NCBI RefSeq assembly: GCF_024053505.1
Contig: NZ_JAMXQS010000008.1
Coordinates: forward strand, 186,001 to 250,000
DNA: 64,000 bases
Source: Mesorhizobium liriopis
GTDB lineage: Bacteria; Pseudomonadota; Alphaproteobacteria; Rhizobiales; Rhizobiaceae
Direction of reading: 5' to 3'
Within the stretch, counting starts at the first letter, position 1. Every line of letters begins with the position of its first letter. Of the stretch, positions 34,547 through 42,190 are shown piece by piece. The notes below the pieces were generated by a model. That model had not been told where the DNA came from and did not search any database. It worked only from the letters and a program-made list of their open reading frames with translations. Position numbers and translations under genes: made by a program.

Positions 34547-35352
34547 GCCGACCGCGAGAAATCGGCACCATAGGCACGCGGCACCACATGTGGCGGACGT
34601 CCTTCCGCCGCATGGATGTGAAGCGGCAGGCCGAACACGGTTTCGAGCACTTCGCTGGTGAAGACTTCGCGCGGCGTGCCGTCCGCGGCCAGCGTCCCGC
34701 GCTCCATGATGGCAATGCGGTCGGCAAAGGCCGCGGCAAGGTTCAGATCGTGTACGATGGCGAGCACTGCGCCGCCCGCGCGTGAGAACGTGCGCGCAAT
34801 CTCCAGCACCGCGATCTGGTGGCGGATGTCGAGGCTCGATGTCGGCTCGTCGAGGAAGAGCAGGCGCGGGCGGCCATCCTCGCCGACCGGTGCGCCGATC
34901 TGCGACAGCACGCGGGCCAGATGCACGCGCTGCTGCTCGCCGCCCGAAAGCTCGGAGAAGCGCCGCGCGCCGAAGCCTGCGAGATCGACGCGCTCGAGTG
35001 CCGCACTCACCTCACGTTCCAGCCCGACGCGTGAGCTGCGCGCTTCGACGCCGAGACGTACGACTTCGAACACGGTGAAGGGAAAGGCGAGCTGGTTCGA
35101 CTGCGGCAGCACTGAGCGATGGCGTGCGAGCTCGGACGGCGTCCAGTCGGCAAGAAGGCGGCCATGAAAGCGCACCTGCCCGCTTTGAGGCGCAAGCTCG
35201 CCCGCCATCAACTTCATCAGCGTGGATTTGCCTGCACCATTGGGGCCGAGCAGGGCCGTCAGCTCACCTGCCCGAAGTGCAAGGCTTACCCCTGAAACGA
35301 TTGCGCGCCCCCCGGCTTTGACCGTCACGTCTTGAAGCTGGAGCATCGTCAT
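34531..35352 (-). CDS. hmuV: Haem ABC transporter ATP-binding protein
   Basis: A 273-residue ATPase: Walker A LLGPNGAGKST, signature LSGGEQQRVHLARVL, Walker B LLFLDEPTSSLD, switch IVHDLNLA, and HIHAAEGRP near the end as in HmuV. The start ATG at 35352 overlaps the hmuU stop by four bases (ATGA). It powers haem uptake through HmuU. Confidence 0.93.
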   Translation of the reverse strand: MTMLQLQDVTVKAGGRAIVSGVSLALRAGELTALLGPNGAGKSTLMKLMAGELAPQSGQVRFHGRLLADWTPSELARHRSVLPQSNQLAFPFTVFEVVRLGVEARSSRVGLEREVSAALERVDLAGFGARRFSELSGGEQQRVHLARVLSQIGAPVGEDGRPRLLFLDEPTSSLDIRHQIAVLEIARTFSRAGGAVLAIVHDLNLAAAFADRIAIMERGTLAADGTPREVFTSEVLETVFGLPLHIHAAEGRPPHVVPRAYGADFSRSAYQQV

Positions 35353-36422
35353 AGCTCGCTGAAGCCACGGCGGCGCAACAACAGCCACAGAAAGAACGGC
35401 GCGCCGAGAATGGCGGTGAGAATACCGATCGGCAGTTCGGCAGGGCTCGCCAGCGTGCGCGCGGCCATATCGGCGACGAGGATCAGGATCGCACCCAGAA
35501 GTGCCGAGGCGGGCAGCAGGAAGCGATGATCGGCGCCCACCGCGAGGCGCAAGAGATGCGGCACGACGATGCCGACGAATCCCACGACGCCGGCCGCCGC
35601 GACGCTCGCCGCCGTGCCGGCCGCCACGATCACGATCGCCAGCCGCTTGAGGCGCTGGACGCTCAGTCCCAGATGGAAGGCCTCCGCCTCACCCAGAACG
35701 AGCGCGTTCAGCCCGCGCGCGAGGAATGGCGAGGCGAGGAGCGCCGCGACCATGATCGGCCCGCAGGTCCAGAGCCGCTCCCAGCTCGCGCCCCCTAAGC
35801 CGCCCAGGCTCCAGAAGGTGATGTCGCGCAGCTGGCGGTCATCGCTCAGAAAAACGAGAAAGCCCGTCAGCGCGCCGGCCAGCGCGCCGAGTGCGATGCC
35901 GGCGAGCAGCATGGTCGCGATGGCCGTGCGGCCCTGGCTCGTGGCCACAGTGTAGAGCAATGCCGTGGAAGCGAGGCCGCCGAAGAAGGCGGCGAAGGGC
36001 AGCGTCCAAGGCCCGAGAATGCTATCAAGAAACCCGCCGCCCAGCACGATCACGGCAACGGCCGCGAGTGCCGAGCCCGATGAAACGCCGGCCAGTCCCG
36101 GATCAGCCAAAGGGTTGCGGAACAGGCCCTGCATCAACGCGCCGCCGCAGGCGAGGCTCGCACCGACCAGGCACCCGAGCAGAATGCGCGGCAGGCGGAT
36201 CTGCCAGACGATCACCGTATCGCCGAGATTGGCCTCGCTCGGACGTGGGCCTGAAAGCAGAATTTCGACCACGCGCGCAGGCGAAAGCGCAGCAGGACCG
36301 ACGCCCAGCGAAACGATAGCCGTCAGCACCAAGAGAAGAGCGAGGAGGATCAGCGCGAGCCGACCGGTTCGCGTGCGGTCGCCGGTGTCAGTCGAGGACA
36401 CGGCCAAGCTTGCCGCCGTCAT
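35349..36422 (-). CDS. hmuU: Haem ABC transporter permease (FecCD family)
   Basis: A 357-residue permease of the BtuC/FecCD fold with about ten membrane helices. Marker segments: LPRILLGCLVGASLACGGAL, MQGLFRNPLADPGLAGVSSG and LPASALLGAILILVADMAAR. It starts inside the hmuT stop (ATGA), so hmuT, hmuU and hmuV are translated in series. Confidence 0.94.
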   Translation of the reverse strand: MTAASLAVSSTDTGDRTRTGRLALILLALLLVLTAIVSLGVGPAALSPARVVEILLSGPRPSEANLGDTVIVWQIRLPRILLGCLVGASLACGGALMQGLFRNPLADPGLAGVSSGSALAAVAVIVLGGGFLDSILGPWTLPFAAFFGGLASTALLYTVATSQGRTAIATMLLAGIALGALAGALTGFLVFLSDDRQLRDITFWSLGGLGGASWERLWTCGPIMVAALLASPFLARGLNALVLGEAEAFHLGLSVQRLKRLAIVIVAAGTAASVAAAGVVGFVGIVVPHLLRLAVGADHRFLLPASALLGAILILVADMAARTLASPAELPIGILTAILGAPFFLWLLLRRRGFSEL

Positions 36423-37285
36423 GGCTGCCTGAGCGCAAGATCGGGATAAAGCCTGGATGCCAGTTCACGTGCCGCGGCCGGCGTGCGCGGGCCGAAACCG
36501 AGCAGATAGAGCGCGTCCATCTTGATCAGCCGCTTGTTGCGGCCTGCCGGCGTCGCGGCCAATGCGGGAAGCGCGAAGGCGTCGCCGCCATGCGCCTCGC
36601 CACCGCGATCCATCATCAGGATCACATCGGGCTGGAGCGCGGAGGCCGCTTCCCAGGAGAGACCCTTATAGCCCTTGGTGCCGGCCAGCACGTTCTGCGC
36701 GCCGGCCAGCCGGATCATGGCGTCGGCGGCCGTATCCTCGCCGGCGGCCAGCGGGCGGTCGTCCTTGAGCGAGAGGATGAAGAGCACCTTCTGCCTGGCC
36801 TTCACCGCGCCAAGCTCCTTCTGAAGTGCGGCGAGGTCCGTGGAGACCTTCGACGCCATCGCGTTCCCGTCGCTGTCGCGCCCCAGCGCGTGCGCAACGG
36901 TCCTGATCTTTTCAGGCAGGGCTTCGACCGAGTGCCCGGCAGGCACATGCACCACTTCGACGCCAGCCGCATCGATCAGCTTCACGGCCTCGGGCGGGCC
37001 GGCGCCGTCCTCCAGGAGGATCATGTCGGGCGAGAGCGACAAAACGCCTTCAGCCGAGAGCGCGCGGATATAGCCGACATTGGGCAGCGCTTTGGTTTCG
37101 GGTGGATAAAGGCTGGTCGTATCGACCGCTGCCAGCCGTTTCTCTTCGCCCAGCGCATAGACGATCTCGGTCGCCGCGCCACCGATCGAGACGACGCGCT
37201 TCGGGTCCTGTGCCGACGCAGATTGAGCGGCAAGCCCTGTCAGCGCCAGCGCAAGCGACAAAGAGCGTAGGACCGGAAAACGCAT
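36419..37285 (-). CDS. hmuT: Haem ABC transporter periplasmic haem-binding protein
   Basis: A 288-residue protein with a signal peptide ending SASAQ. It starts with KRVVSIGGAATEIVYALGEE, and the NVGYIRALSAEG motif holds Tyr72 at the position of the haem-ligand Tyr of ShuT/PhuT. A GAGGG ribosome site precedes the ATG by 9 bp. It is the first gene of hmuTUV and is divergent from the haem receptor gene, sharing an iron-regulated promoter region. Confidence 0.93.
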   Translation of the reverse strand: MRFPVLRSLSLALALTGLAAQSASAQDPKRVVSIGGAATEIVYALGEEKRLAAVDTTSLYPPETKALPNVGYIRALSAEGVLSLSPDMILLEDGAGPPEAVKLIDAAGVEVVHVPAGHSVEALPEKIRTVAHALGRDSDGNAMASKVSTDLAALQKELGAVKARQKVLFILSLKDDRPLAAGEDTAADAMIRLAGAQNVLAGTKGYKGLSWEAASALQPDVILMMDRGGEAHGGDAFALPALAATPAGRNKRLIKMDALYLLGFGPRTPAAARELASRLYPDLALRQP

Positions 37286-37400
37286 AACAGAAAACCCTCA
37301 TGGCAAGCCGGCGAACGGCTTGAACCGCAGAACTCCAACCGCCGCGTCGCTTCTCTGCAACAGTTCTCCGAACTGAATGTGAATGATGCGGAGTCATTGT

Positions 37401-37415
37401 TGACTCGTTTAGTCA
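37401..37415. promoter_or_regulatory. RirA-type iron-responsive box (TGA-N9-TCA)
   Basis: TGACTCGTTTAGTCA has the TGA-N9-TCA form described for RirA boxes in rhizobia. It overlaps a second palindrome, GAGTCA-TTGT-TGACTC (37391-37406). It lies between hmuT (minus) and the haem receptor gene (plus), where iron control is expected. Confidence 0.6.
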
Positions 37416-37550
37416 TGTTTGCATAACAGGGTCAAGACGGATCACAGAACCGGCGGGGGCCGGCGGTGTCCGATCGTGAAGGCCAGCCACCGAGCCGCTC
37501 CCAGGCTTCCAGCCCGCCCAATGTCGTTTGCTGGAAGTGGGGTCCTCTTG

Positions 37551-39785
37551 ATGAAGTCTCGTGTTTCGCGTCTCGCCCGTTTTGGTGCCGGACTTGTTTT
37601 ATCCTGCGCGATCGCCGCGCCGGCATTCGCCCAAACCGCGCCCAATGCCGATGACGATGCGGTCTTGCCGACCGTGACAGTCGAAGGGCAGAAGAAGGGC
37701 ACCGCGGCAACGCAAGCCACGCCGACCACCAGCCGCATCACGCGCGACAATCTCGACGCCGCACAGGTGCGGGATATCAGCGAGATCAACCGTCTCGATC
37801 CGGCCGTGAATTTTTCGGCCGGCAACAACTCGATCAATGTGCGGGGCTTGAGCGGTCCGCGCGTGCTGACCACGATCGACGGCGTGCGTGTGCCCTGGAT
37901 CGAAGACGGGGCGCGGGGCCTGTCGGGCGGCGTTTCCTCTTTCGATTTCGACACTCTGTCACAGATCGATCTCGTCAAGGGCGCGGATTCGAGCGTCTTC
38001 GGATCGGGAGCGCTCGGCGGCGTGGTGGCGTTCCGCACGCTCAACCCCGAGGACCTGCTTCTCAACGGCAAGACCTTCGGCGGGCTTTCACGCCTTTCCT
38101 TCGATTCCAAGGACAAGAGCTGGAGCGTCGAGCAGGCGCTCGCCGCGCGTCTTCGCGACACCTACTTCTTCTTCCAGGGCGGTTATCGCGATGGGCAGGA
38201 GATCGAGAACCAGGGCGATGTCGGTGGCTATGGCGCGTTGCGAACCGAGAAGGAGCCGCGCGACTACGAGCGGCAGAACTACCTCGCCAAGGTCCGCCAG
38301 CATTTCGAGGGCGGGCATGTGCTGGGCCTGACGGCCGAAAGCTACGACCGCGACGACGACGTCGAGAACCGCACGGCATCCCAGGCTCCCGGATCCGCAC
38401 TTCCAAACGTTCCCGGCACCTATGTTCTGGGCACACCCCGCCTCAACGACAGCGACAAGCGCCAGCGTGTCTCGCTCAATTACGAATACGCACCGGAAGA
38501 GGGCGATGGCCTGATCTCGGCCGCCGATGCCGTGGTCTACTGGCAGAAGCAGGACCTCGACAGCGATTTCTCCGGCATCCGCCGGACCACGCCGCGTGGC
38601 GACTACAGCCGACTGACCGAGCGCGAGGAGACCACGATCGGCGCCAATGCCAACGCGGTGGCGAGCTTTCTGACCGGCGCCGTTTCCCATGATGTCGGCT
38701 TCGGCGGCGAAATCTTCGGCAGCCAGTCGGGCCAGTTTTCGAGCGGCCAGGACAGCTGCCCGCCGCCGCCCTATCCGCCCTTCAACTCGTGCAACTTCCT
38801 CCACACCAACCAGGCCGACATGCCCGATGTCGACGGCCTGACGGTGGGGGCCTACGTGCAGGACGAGATGGGCTTCTACGGCGACCGCCTGCGCCTCACG
38901 CCCGGCGTGCGCTTCGACTGGTATCGCGCGGAGCCCAAGGACACGGACGGCCTCGAAGACAATCCGAGCTTCAGCGGCTTGCCCGACGAGTCGAGCGACT
39001 CCGCCGTTTCGCCGAAGTTCCGCGCCGAATGGGACGCGACGCCCGGCATCACGCTGTTCGGCCAGTACACCCGCGGCTTCCGTGCGCCGACGCCGACGGA
39101 ACTCTACCTCACCTATGGCGGACCGGGCACCTATCTGCGCATCGGCGACGCCGAGCTCGAGTCCGAAACGAGCAACGGCTTCGACATCGGCGCCATCGTC
39201 GGCGACGACCAGCGCGGCGGCTCGCTGAACCTGTTCTACAACCGCTACGAGAACTTCATCGACGTGGTCACCCTGACGGCGGCCGAGGCCGGCGTGCCGC
39301 CCGGCACCTATCCGCTCGGCATCACCGCCTACGACAACCGCGCCAAGGTCGATATCTGGGGTGCGGAAGTCTCGGGCCACTGGCAGTTCGACGCCAGCTG
39401 GCGCCTGGCTGCCAGCATCGGCGCCTATGTCGGCAAGGACCGCGAAACGGACGAGCACCTGAACACGATACCCGCCGCCAAGGGCATCTTCGACCTCGGC
39501 TACACCGCCGGTGAGTGGGGCGCGAACGCCATCGTCACGCTGGCGGCTGCCCGCGACAAGGTGGAAGACGACATCTCGCGCACGCCCGGCTACGGTCTGC
39601 TCGACCTGTCGGGCTGGTGGAAGCCAAGCCAGGTCGAGGGCATGAAGCTGACGGCCGGCGTCTACAACGTCTTCGACAAGAAGTACTATGATGCGCTCGA
39701 CATCCCGGACTCGACCACGCTTCAGAAGGACTACTTCACCGAACCGGGCCGCACCTTCAAGGCCAGCGTCGCCTACCAGTTCTGA
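37551..39785 (+). CDS. TonB-dependent haem/haemoglobin receptor
   Basis: A 744-residue outer-membrane receptor with a signal peptide ending APAFAQ, a TonB box (VLPTVTVEG), a plug domain (INVRGLSGPRVLTTIDGVRV, DLVKGADSSVFGSGALGGVV) and a 22-strand barrel ending in Phe. The FRAP box is present (TRGFRAPTPTELYL). The NPNL box usual in haem receptors is replaced by GDAELESETS, and no His lies between the two boxes, where haem receptors normally have one. A GGAAGTGGGG site precedes the ATG at 37551. Its partners are hmuTUV and the monooxygenase that follows. Confidence 0.88.
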   Translation: MKSRVSRLARFGAGLVLSCAIAAPAFAQTAPNADDDAVLPTVTVEGQKKGTAATQATPTTSRITRDNLDAAQVRDISEINRLDPAVNFSAGNNSINVRGLSGPRVLTTIDGVRVPWIEDGARGLSGGVSSFDFDTLSQIDLVKGADSSVFGSGALGGVVAFRTLNPEDLLLNGKTFGGLSRLSFDSKDKSWSVEQALAARLRDTYFFFQGGYRDGQEIENQGDVGGYGALRTEKEPRDYERQNYLAKVRQHFEGGHVLGLTAESYDRDDDVENRTASQAPGSALPNVPGTYVLGTPRLNDSDKRQRVSLNYEYAPEEGDGLISAADAVVYWQKQDLDSDFSGIRRTTPRGDYSRLTEREETTIGANANAVASFLTGAVSHDVGFGGEIFGSQSGQFSSGQDSCPPPPYPPFNSCNFLHTNQADMPDVDGLTVGAYVQDEMGFYGDRLRLTPGVRFDWYRAEPKDTDGLEDNPSFSGLPDESSDSAVSPKFRAEWDATPGITLFGQYTRGFRAPTPTELYLTYGGPGTYLRIGDAELESETSNGFDIGAIVGDDQRGGSLNLFYNRYENFIDVVTLTAAEAGVPPGTYPLGITAYDNRAKVDIWGAEVSGHWQFDASWRLAASIGAYVGKDRETDEHLNTIPAAKGIFDLGYTAGEWGANAIVTLAAARDKVEDDISRTPGYGLLDLSGWWKPSQVEGMKLTAGVYNVFDKKYYDALDIPDSTTLQKDYFTEPGRTFKASVAYQF

Positions 39786-39833
39786 CGTCTGGCCTCATAG
39801 AATTTCACGTCACTCACGCAGGAGAAACCATCG

Positions 39834-40175
39834 ATGTTCATCGCCATGAACCGCTTCAAGGTGATCAAGGAATCCGCTCAGGATTTCGAGGCCATCTGGC
39901 TCAACCGCGAAAGCCATCTGCAGACGCTGCCGGGCTTCGTGGAGTTCCACATGCTGAAAGGCCCGGAGCGCGAGGACCACGTGCTTTACGCCTCGCACAC
40001 CGTGTGGCGGACCAAGGCGGATTTCGAAGCTTGGACACGTTCGGACGCGTTCCGCGCTTCGCATGCGCGCTCGAACACGTCGGAGCACAAGCCGACCTAT
40101 CTCGGCCATCCCGAGTTCGAAGGGTTCGAGGTGATCCAGAAGATCAAGGTCGATCCGCAAGCCAACGCGGCCTGA
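39834..40175 (+). CDS. hmuQ: IsdG-type haem-degrading monooxygenase (HmuQ/HmuD-like)
   Basis: A 113-residue protein of the antibiotic-biosynthesis-monooxygenase fold. The IsdG catalytic triad is in place: Asn6 (AMNRFKV), Trp67 (FEAWTRS) and His77 (RASHA). Rhizobial HmuQ/HmuD and Brucella BhuQ are its relatives; they open the haem ring and free iron in the cytoplasm. CAGGAGAAA precedes the ATG, 48 bp after the receptor gene, and a terminator follows. Confidence 0.9.
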   Translation: MFIAMNRFKVIKESAQDFEAIWLNRESHLQTLPGFVEFHMLKGPEREDHVLYASHTVWRTKADFEAWTRSDAFRASHARSNTSEHKPTYLGHPEFEGFEVIQKIKVDPQANAA

Positions 40176-40190
40176 AGTAGCAGCAATCGG

Positions 40191-40226
40191 AAAAAGGGGC
40201 GGGAGGCGCGAGCGTCCCGCCCTTTT
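40191..40226. terminator. Bidirectional rho-independent terminator
   Basis: GGGCGGGA (40197-40204) pairs with TCCCGCCC (40215-40222), flanked by A5 on the left and T4 on the right. It ends hmuQ on the plus strand and the glyoxalase-like gene on the minus strand. Confidence 0.85.
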
Positions 40227-40236
40227 CCTTTATAGC

Positions 40237-40770
40237 TCAGTTCGCGCCCGCACCCATCTCGCAGAAGCGGATGCGGTTGCTGAAAGGGTCCACCACTTCC
40301 AGCTGGTCGCCCCAGCGCGCTTCCTCGACGCTAGGCTTGTTGTAGGTGTAGTTCCGCGCGATCAGCTCGTCGCGATAAAGGCGAACGCCTTTCATCTCCA
40401 CGAATACCGTCGAGCCGGGAGTGGCATCGCCGTGATGTGCGCTGAGGTGAAGCACGAGCCCCGCACGCGAGACCTGCATGTAGAGCGGCGCGTTGGCGTG
40501 AAAGCGGTGCTCCCAGTCGAGCGAGAAGTCGAGGAAGTCCAGGTAGAACTCCCGCGCCTTGGCTTCGTCGAAGATGCGCAGGATCGGCTTGGTGGCAGTG
40601 AAGCGAATCGCAGAATCGCTCGCATCCTGTGTTGCGGCCAGCGTGTTCCAGTCGCGTACCCCGAACTGGCTCGCTACGAGTTCCAGCGCCTCGCTGTGGG
40701 ATAGGGCAATGTTCTTTTGCCCAAGTGCCGCGCGCAGCGCCTTGGCCATGGCTTTAGGATCGGTCTGCAT
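40237..40770 (-). CDS. Glyoxalase/bleomycin-resistance superfamily protein with N-terminal helical domain
   Basis: A 177-residue protein. Residues 1 to about 55 are a small helical domain (MAKALRAALGQKNIALSHSE, LVASQFGVRDWNTLAA) seen in some glyoxalase-like proteins. Then comes a single vicinal-oxygen-chelate fold: ATKPILRIFDEAKAREFYLD, FLDFSLDWEHRF, VFVEMKGVRLYRD and a C-terminal VVDPFSNRIRFCE with the metal-site Glu. A CGAGG site fits the ATG at 40770 best; an ATG at 40776 is possible. Substrate unknown; relatives include bleomycin-binding and detoxifying proteins. Confidence 0.75.
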   Translation of the reverse strand: MQTDPKAMAKALRAALGQKNIALSHSEALELVASQFGVRDWNTLAATQDASDSAIRFTATKPILRIFDEAKAREFYLDFLDFSLDWEHRFHANAPLYMQVSRAGLVLHLSAHHGDATPGSTVFVEMKGVRLYRDELIARNYTYNKPSVEEARWGDQLEVVDPFSNRIRFCEMGAGAN

Positions 40771-41123
40771 AAGCATCCTCGTGTGCAGGCGGATCGTTTG
40801 CCGGGGCTCGCATTGCCGACGCATCCGCCGCCCGAGGCCTGATGCTTGATGGTCTTCCAAGTGCTTTCACCATGCCATGGTGGCGCGAGCGGCGGGCAGC
40901 ACCAGCCCACACAAAGCTTGGCCCAGAGGATCGACGGGAGCAAGTCGCTTCCACGGGATTTCCAGTGGCAAGACGGATGGCAGGTAGTTCGACTGGCATG
41001 CGATCTTTCCTCAAAATTGCTCTCGTGAGACGCGATTTCCCTGCTTGCCAATAGTCATACTATATGACAGAAACCCTCCAGCGCCGTTGAGGATCGGCGT
41101 CCATATCTCAGGGAGGAGAGTTC
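40771..41123. other. Intergenic region between the glyoxalase-like gene and ytfQ
   Basis: About 350 bp with no convincing gene; the short open frames here lack ribosome sites and recognisable protein features. It holds the 5' region of the glyoxalase-like gene and, near its right end, the palindrome at 41054-41068 and the GGGAGGAGAG ribosome site of the next gene. Confidence 0.7.
41054..41068. promoter_or_regulatory. Palindrome upstream of the sugar importer, candidate FadR-type GntR operator
   Basis: GTCATA (41054-41059) and TATGAC (41063-41068) form a perfect 6-3-6 palindrome 56 bp before ytfQ. FadR-subfamily GntR proteins bind short palindromes of the T-N-GT-N-AC-N-A kind, and one is encoded at the end of this operon. 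Confidence 0.5.
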
Positions 41124-42086
41124 ATGCGACATTTCACGCGACTTCTGTTGGGCGTTGCCGCCGGCACGTTGATGGCCGGTGCGGCTTCGGCTGCCGACCT
41201 CACCGTCGGCTTCTCGCAGATCGGCTCGGAGTCGGGCTGGCGCGCGGCCGAGACCAGCGTCACCAAGCAGGAAGCCGAAAAGCGCAAGGTCGATCTCAAA
41301 TTCGCCGACGCGCAGCAGAAGCAGGAAAACCAGATCAAGGCGCTGCGCGGCTTCATCGCCCAGGGCGTCGATGCCATCTTCATCGCACCCGTGGTGGAGA
41401 CCGGCTGGGACACGGTGCTGCAGGAAGCCAAGGATGCCGAGATTCCGGTCATTCTTCTCGACCGCGGCGTCAAGGCGTCGCCCGACCTTTACATGACGGT
41501 CGTTGCATCCGACCAGGTGCATGAAGGCAAGGTGGCCGGCGACTGGCTGGTCAAGGATGTCGGCGACAAGACCTGCAATGTGGTCGAGCTGCAGGGCACG
41601 ACCGGTTCCTCGCCCGCCATCAACCGCAAGAAGGGCTTCGAGGACGCCATCGCCTCGCACGCCAACATCAAGATCACTCGCTCGCAGACCGGCGACTTCA
41701 CCCGCGCCAAGGGCAAGGAAGTGATGGAAGGCTTCCTGAAGGCCGAGAACGGCGGCAAGAACATCTGCGCGCTCTATGCCCACAATGACGACATGGCGGT
41801 GGGTGCCATCCAGGCCATCAAGGAAGCGGGGTTGAAGCCCGGCACCGACATCAAGGTCGTCTCGATCGACGCCGTGCCGGACATCTTCCAGGCCATGGCC
41901 GCAGGCGAGGCGAATGCCACGGTGGAACTGACGCCGAACATGGCGGGTCCCGCTTTCGACGCGCTCGAGAAGTTCAAGGCCGACGGCACGCTGCCGCCCA
42001 AGCAGATCATCACCGAATCCAAGCTCTACACGCAGGCTGACGATCCGATGAAGGTCTATGAGGAAAAGAAGGGTCTCGGCTACTAA
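41124..42086 (+). CDS. ytfQ: Sugar ABC transporter binding protein (YtfQ, galactofuranose-type)
   Basis: A 320-residue periplasmic protein with a signal peptide ending AASAA. It agrees with E. coli YtfQ across its length: LTVGFSQIGSESGWRAAETS, DAQQKQENQIKALRGFIAQG, VDAIFIAPVVETGWDTVLQE, YAHNDDMAVGAIQAIKEAGL, ANATVELTPNMAGPAFDALE. YtfQ binds galactofuranose and related sugars. A GGGAGGAGAG site precedes the ATG. It is first in a ytfQRT-yjfF operon and is followed by a strong hairpin. With the fucose pathway downstream, L-fucose or D-galactose-type sugars are also possible ligands. Confidence 0.93.
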   Translation: MRHFTRLLLGVAAGTLMAGAASAADLTVGFSQIGSESGWRAAETSVTKQEAEKRKVDLKFADAQQKQENQIKALRGFIAQGVDAIFIAPVVETGWDTVLQEAKDAEIPVILLDRGVKASPDLYMTVVASDQVHEGKVAGDWLVKDVGDKTCNVVELQGTTGSSPAINRKKGFEDAIASHANIKITRSQTGDFTRAKGKEVMEGFLKAENGGKNICALYAHNDDMAVGAIQAIKEAGLKPGTDIKVVSIDAVPDIFQAMAAGEANATVELTPNMAGPAFDALEKFKADGTLPPKQIITESKLYTQADDPMKVYEEKKGLGY

Positions 42087-42100
42087 GCCTCTCCCAAGCT

Positions 42101-42134
42101 CGGCCGGGCTTCTCCGAGAAGTCCGGCCGTTTTT
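42101..42134 (+). terminator. Rho-independent terminator/attenuator between ytfQ and ytfR
   Basis: CGGCCGG (42101-42107) pairs with CCGGCCG (42123-42129), extended inward by CTTCTC/GAGAAG, followed by TTTTT. It should stop much transcription after ytfQ so that binding protein exceeds the membrane parts. Confidence 0.85.
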
Positions 42135-42190
42135 CCCCAAGGATTGAGATCCCGCGCCACGGGCGCGGCGTCTTGTTCGGGAGGTGTGGC

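Noticed and set aside
40674-41054. Short frames on both strands in the glyoxalase-ytfQ gap
   Set aside because: No ribosome sites, no domain features and atypical composition (Trp, Cys, His and Pro-rich); treated as non-coding.
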